DNA from: Arabidopsis thaliana
Lineage: Eukaryota > Streptophyta > Magnoliopsida > Brassicales > Brassicaceae
Reading direction: 5' to 3'
DNA: 64,000 nucleotides
NCBI RefSeq assembly: GCF_000001735.4
Contig: NC_003075.7
Location: 11,905,001-11,969,000 of the forward strand
Below are positions 58,753-64,000 of the stretch, piece by piece. Within the stretch, counting starts at the first letter, position 1. Every line of letters starts with the position of its first letter. Position numbers and translations under genes: made by a program. Below the pieces are notes generated by a model. The model saw only the letters and a program-made list of their open reading frames with translations, searched no databases and was not told the origin of the DNA.

Positions 58753-58878
58753 TAACAATCCTAAGTGACAATCCTAAGTGACAGACCAACATAACACCTA
58801 GACTTTGAGAGTCTAACATGTAGAGCCCTAAACTGGAAACCAAAATACAGAGGATCTACGAGTTCTTCAAGGAAGAAA

Positions 58879-60439
58879 TCACGTCAAAGTGATATTAAAG
58901 TCATGAGAATGCTTGTGTCGTGAATCAGAAGGAAAAGACGGTGTCCATGTACTGATCGGGAGACTAGATGTCATGGGACGGATGGTTCGATGATCAGCTA
59001 CATTCGAAGAAGTTGGCATTAATGGAGAAGACATGAAGTTGTGGTTATGCGGCTTCGGTGTCTGTTCTTGCTGGTTTGTTCCACCTAAGAAAGTTCCTAC
59101 AACCACTTGAATAGGAGTGGCTGCAACCAGCAAGCCAGCAACACCACCACCTACTACACGTCCATCAGGGCTAGCAAGCGACACGCTCATCCCGCCTGTT
59201 CTGCTTCGTGTCCCGTCTGAGTCACTAGGCATGAATGTTCCAGATAGTGACAATATCTCAAACCGACCCTTTAAAAAGCATAAGCACTCGTCATGATCAA
59301 CAAGAATTACATGAAAACCAAAAGCAAGGGATAGGCAACTCGGTTTTATATTCCGGTTCGGTTGTTTACATTGATGGTTTATTAATACAGTTTGGTAACA
59401 GTGTTTTTCATCTATGCAAATAGTGATTAAGATGGAAACCGTACCTCATAGGTCAATGTACCACCAGATGAATCAGGCTGACGAAGTGTAACGCTCGAAA
59501 CGACACCGTTTGCGCATAAAACGCAAATAGCTAGAGACCCTTGTTGAGAAAATGATATTATCCTCTTCGTAACGTCCTATAAAACCAAATTACCCACTAA
59601 ATCATCAACTACTCTAAAAATAAACACATTCTTAATCTATATTTATTTTGTCATAATTACCTCGCCTGCATTCACCGTAATAATATGCGGCGTGAAATTA
59701 GCGGCGGCAGAGGAAGGAGACCATTCACCTTCACAAGCACAAAACAACATCACCAAAAATCTCTTCAATAAACATGCAATTATTATTATACCGTATATAT
59801 ACATGTATATATGACCGTATATGTACGGACAAAAAGTTGTAATAAGAGGTCCCACCACTTGAAGTAGAAGCTTTCTTTCTTTGCATGTTTCAACTTAAGA
59901 CCCAGAAAGATCCCAAAAAATCTCTTTTAAACACTTTTGAAGTCACGAGAACTCAAGATTCAGTTCTAAACAAAACATAGATTTAGACACAAGATTAGCA
60001 AAAAATTTAAAAATCTATAGTTACCTAAATTCTCGACCTGGTACTTTGGCCTGATGAATGAGCTTGGAGTTGGAGTTGCTGGTTTCATTTTGCCACGTTT
60101 CTCCGATGTCGTCGAGAAATCGATGACGTGAGAAGTCGTTGGTGCGGCTGATGATATCGGATTCGGAGATAGCGTCACCGCTGCTCCGTCGTGTCCGTAC
60201 TTCCTAGGGCGCCCACGTCTCTTCTTTATCGGTCCGCTTGAGAAACCATCCATAGCCGCCGACGGAGTAAAGGAGTTTTGCGGCGGTGGAGGAGGAGGAG
60301 GAGCGACGGAGTTGGGAGGTGTGTTTGAAGTTTCTGACCTCGGAGCCATGTGGAAGTCTGACGGCGCGTTGGATCTCACCACCGTAACGCCTCCGTCGCT
60401 CCCGGTGGTTGTTTTAACAACTTCTCCGGTAGTCTCCAT
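58879..60439 (-). CDS. AHL2: AT-hook nuclear-localised protein AHL2
   Basis: Four exons on the minus strand: 60025-60439, 59661-59728, 59445-59576 and 58879-59268; 334 residues. One AT-hook with core RGRPRKYG at about 75-82, after a basic KKRR; a Pro-run and Ser/Thr-rich stretches surround it. The PPC/DUF296 domain covers about 150-275: FTPHIITVNAGEDV, ISFSQQGSLAICVLCANGVV, VTLRQPDSSGGTLTYEGRFEI, LSLSGTF, and GRVVGGGVAGLLVAATPIQVVVGTF. AHL proteins bind AT-rich DNA in the minor groove and form trimers through PPC to repress genes of growth and development. The intron-bearing structure fits the clade B AHL genes. A fragment of its last exon lies 1.1 kb downstream. I place it at At4g22770. Confidence 0.94.
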
Positions 60440-61348
60440 ACCTATTACGATTATTAAACAAAATAATCGTTTTGACAAACCTAAAAATAGATTTGGGACA
60501 GAAGAAGATATAATTTTCCAAATCCAAAGGTTAAAAATCAGATTAAAAATCAAGGAGGAAGAAGAAATACATGAGATAATATTTTCTTGTAGATATTATT
60601 TCTTAGAATTAAAGCTTTGAAAATTATTAGGATGGAATTAGGAAATGTTTGAGAGGAAAGTGAGGAAAATTAGATTTATTTATGCTGTGTAGTTTTAGAT
60701 GAAATAAGAAAATAAATATTTTTTTGACGGCAATGAATATTTTTGATTTTGAAATTTGGAAAATAAAGCGTTTTCTATATATTATTTTAATATTTATTTC
60801 AGGCTTTTAGTTCATTTCCTTCCTAACTTTTTCCTTGTCTGTCCGTTTAAATTTAATATTGAATAAATTAATACGAAAAAGAAAATGTATTGTTTTCGTG
60901 AAAAGGAAATGTATTTAATGGGGCGTTATAATACAACTCACAATTTTATATTTTAATTTGGAGAAAATAATATCTTTTTGTCATATTATAGAAATGGGAA
61001 TTCGTGTTTTTGCTGGAATCCGATGGGGAAAATTAATAATTTAAAAGAGAAGAATAAATAATAAATAGAAAGTAAAAAAAAAAACGGAAAGTGGGTGATA
61101 CTAATTTTTTTGTTTTAAATTATTATTACTTTTAGTTTTTTCTGTTTTTTAAAAGACAAATGTGGCCTGCAGATAAGACTTGTTTTTTTTTTCTGTCATT
61201 CTTTTAAGGTGTTTTTATATCATTGTTGTTTTGGAAATATATAGAAAATGATTTTTGCAAAAAAGTAACGTAAATCTCGACGATACAACTTATGTAAATA
61301 TCGGCTTCTAAGCAAGTAATTTCACTTCTAAGCTAACTAAAAGAAAAA

Positions 61349-61390
<42 letters not shown>

Positions 61391-63695
61391 TAAACCATCC
61401 TCAAGCTAAGACAGATCCTATTCCTACTATTACTAATGCGATTTGTTTCAGCAGAATAAGTGACTACACTTTGATATATTGTCGAAGCATACAACCAGAT
61501 GATAGTTTAATAATGTGACCACGGTCCACAACGCAAGGAGATGTCGATATTTCATCAGTATTTTGGGATGTTAATCTTCTCAATGTTTGTTTTCCAGTGT
61601 TATGTATGAATGAAGATGTATATTTAAAATGAAAATAAATTCAAGTAGGCTTGTTTAACAATAGACGATATTTGTTGAAGCTATGTCATGGAATTGATCT
61701 TAAAACGATATATAATCTTTGCGAAAGGGAAGGAGTAATCTCCTGTTATATCCTTTTTTCATTTTGTTTCTCAAGTTTAGCTCACGAGGATATGATATCT
61801 ACCAAACTAGTTAATGTCATTTTGAATTATAGAGCAACTTGTCTTATTTTGAGAACAAAAAAAAAGAAAAGAAAAAGATATCGTATCATTTCCTCTGTCA
61901 ACAATAATATTTTATCACATTATATGCTAATCTACACATAAACTACAATTTAATAATACAAAGAAATGTATTTTCCAAGGTTTGGTCTACCTTTTAATTT
62001 GTTTGAATAATTTACAAAGGGTAAGTAATCATGAATCATAATTTTTAAAAATAATATAAATCGGGACCACAAAGCATTGACTCGTAGCGATTAATACATA
62101 CTATAACTTTCCAAGAAAACAAAGAAAATTAATTAAGAAAATAAAGATTAGATAAGAAAAAGCATTTTAGTAGTAGTAATCTATTTGTTTGGGCTTATAA
62201 AGAATACGTTTGCTTTTTAAACAAAAATTATAACTCGAAGTGCATTTCCTCCAAAGTTTTATGTTGGTTAGAAATTCACAGTACACCTTTTTAAAATCTA
62301 CATCAGCAAATCATGTCTATTTAAAACTCTACTTTGAATTGTGTCTTTAGATATATTTCATAATTTCAAAATTTAATCTTAAACTCAAAACATAAAACTA
62401 AATACATAGTTACAAACGATAAAACTCATCTCAAAATCTGAATTACATGTTATATAATGTGTCTTATTTCAGAGTCATAAAATTATGTCAAAGAGTAACA
62501 ACTTAAACATCGATAGATAAAATATGATTAGCTGTGCAACATGCAAGAATCGATATAGTTTTAAACATCCATGAGCTAATGCAAACGGCCCAATATTATA
62601 AATTTGGGTCTCATAAGCCCTATATAAAAGTCCACTTACACTATTAATTTACTTAACTTTTTTTTGTCAACTATACTATAACCCCTATATGATGCGAACC
62701 CAACTTTAACCGGCGGTATATGGCAACATGTCAGAAGAACCGGTTTGGTGCAAAATTCAAAGTCAGAAGTCTCGTGTTTGGTTTTTATTGGTCAATAATG
62801 CCTTAGCTGTTTGCAACTCTGCCTTTTAAAGCCAACAGTAAAGTTAGATTCTCTTAACTTCTAATTGGATTGTTCTTCTAAATTAGTTCACAAAGAACTG
62901 TACACAGCATACAAGTACAGGTACGATTTTTTCCAATTTCAAATGTTTGTTTGACTTCATTCAATTTTGAACAATAATGCTGCCTTCATTTCTAAAAATT
63001 AATATTATTGATATACAAACAATTAAAATTCAGTTTCATACATGACTAAACCACTTCAATTTTGTCCATAAGTTAATGACTCATGAGTCATGAGCATAGT
63101 TGTCATAATAATACGTAGCTTTTACGTCATAGAGACGACATGTCCATGGCCAATAGTTTTGTGTAAACTTTAAATATATTATATTATCCTTAACCATAAT
63201 TCTTAATCTTTTGTCTATCGGTCACATGTTATCTTCATCTTGAAGAAATGTAGTTGTCTTTTTATAAGCATGCTTAGATAAAGATTATATAATAAAAAAA
63301 CGAATCAATAAGATTCACACATGTAGGACCCACTTGTCTCCTTTGCGTTACACTAACCCCATAATTTAATTTAATTTTACATACAACACACTGATTTACT
63401 ATTGACAAAACTAATCTTCTAACAACGATAGGTTATATCATAAATATGTACAGAGAAAAAAATAAATGTTACCAAGATTCTACCTAACATCCTTCTACTA
63501 CCTATTGGTCCAACATGAAAGACCGACCACCAAATTCTTAACTAACTTCCCACATTTTATATACATAAAATTAAATTTGCCCACAAACCAAATCCATAAC
63601 CGGTTCACTATCTGCTCCAGATACACCAATTCAACCGCGTGGGTTGTTGACAAACACGATTGAATTGGTCTACATGGACCGGTTAGTTACCCCGG
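60440..63695. other. Intergenic upstream of AHL2 and downstream of ACR7
   Basis: About 3.2 kb of AT-rich sequence with no gene recognised. It holds the AHL2 leader and promoter and an (AT)n tract. Near 63095 TGACTCATGAGTCA is a 14-bp palindrome resembling bZIP/GCN4-like TGACTCA sites. Confidence 0.55.
61353..61388. repeat. (AT)n microsatellite
   Basis: About eighteen AT dinucleotides in a row. It is expected to vary in length between accessions. Confidence 0.9.
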
Positions 63696-64000
63696 TTAAA
63701 AATATGATTTGATCAAACCCAAATGGTATAGATTCCTCATCACTAGACTCCCAAGTGACACCAACACTGTCCCTCCTCCATACCGTCCTTGGTGATCTTG
63801 CGGTTCTATATGTTGTTCCTTCTCAACCGCTTCTCGGCAACTAATCGGGAACGGTTCTTTAACACTGAGATCATCGATACCGATCTTCTCCCTAATCGAT
63901 TTGATTATCTCGGGATCTATAAGGTTACCATTTGCATCCGTCACATAGAACACATTCCTCGCTATACTATCTTTAGTCGATATCTCGGCTCTAGCAATGT
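63696..64000 (-). CDS. ACR7: ACT-domain repeat protein ACR7 (C-terminal part)
   Basis: Only the last 101 residues or so are inside the window; the gene continues past 64000. The visible part begins [20 protein letters not shown], the second half of an ACT domain, continues through [19 protein letters not shown], and ends [18 protein letters not shown] before the stop at 63696-63698. Plant ACR proteins carry four ACT domains, a fold that usually binds small ligands such as amino acids, with no catalytic domain. They are thought to act as sensors; the ligand of this member is not established to my knowledge. I place it at At4g22780. Confidence 0.9.

Larger units (their letters stand above)
57290..58878. 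other. Rearranged region between PPR gene and AHL2
   Basis: Composed of AHL2-derived duplicate sequence (about 57320-57752), inverted-repeat DNA (57893-58342) and a second flank copy (about 58400-58900) interrupted by a MITE. No intact gene is seen. Confidence 0.65.

Noticed and set aside
61353-61388. AT tract as a functional element
   Set aside because: An ordinary microsatellite; no sign of function beyond length variation.

Overview
The window reads as nuclear DNA of a crucifer, almost certainly Arabidopsis thaliana or a very close relative. Spliced genes have short AT-rich introns, intergenic DNA is AT-rich, two eukaryotic tRNA genes are present, and every protein and the gene order match what I remember of the long arm of chromosome 4 (about At4g22620 to At4g22780). 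Locus names come from memory, not from a search. Exon limits were worked out by hand from splice sites and reading phase, and every spliced model below closes in frame.

Layout. (1) 1-2.4 kb: no gene seen. (2) 2.6-12.8 kb: a SAUR gene, then four tandem GPI-anchored-type lipid-transfer-protein genes on the + strand, with a tRNA-Asn gene between copies 1 and 2 and an antisense F-box/DUF295 gene between copies 3 and 4. (3) 13.2-19.1 kb: the Hsp70 co-chaperone HIP1 (+) facing the secondary-wall regulator MYB85 (-). (4) 19.1-24.8 kb: a gene-poor stretch. (5) 24.8-31.6 kb: the cytochrome P450 pair CYP706A1/CYP706A2, with the divergent LOB-domain gene LBD32 between them. (6) 32.5-38.7 kb: the KEOPS subunit KAE1 and an LRR receptor pseudokinase. 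(7) 39-46.3 kb: three minus-strand genes, an MLF-like glycine-rich protein, MBD1, and the DHHC acyltransferase PAT13. (8) 47-51.7 kb: the tandem sterol 4-alpha-methyl oxidases SMO1-3 and SMO1-2 with a tRNA-Lys gene between them. (9) 53.5-57.3 kb: a small DUF7054-type protein and an E-class PPR protein. (10) 57.3-60.4 kb: a rearranged AHL2 fragment, foldback repeats, a MITE, then intact AHL2 (-). (11) 60.4-64 kb: intergenic DNA and the 3' end of ACR7 (-), which runs off the window.

The genes do not form one pathway. The local links are tandem duplications (LTP-like, CYP706A, SMO1). I found no convincing new multi-gene system. The most interesting signals are evolutionary: a sharp gene-conversion tract covering about 88% of the CYP706A coding sequence; a CYP706A1 upstream ATG lying inside the likely TATA box; a duplicated promoter plus noncoding first exon shared by the MLF-like gene and MBD1; an orphan LTP-type promoter copy showing that the F-box gene sits between direct repeats; and a partial AHL2 last-exon copy whose distal half is inverted, next to Helitron-end-like foldback repeats and a nested MITE.
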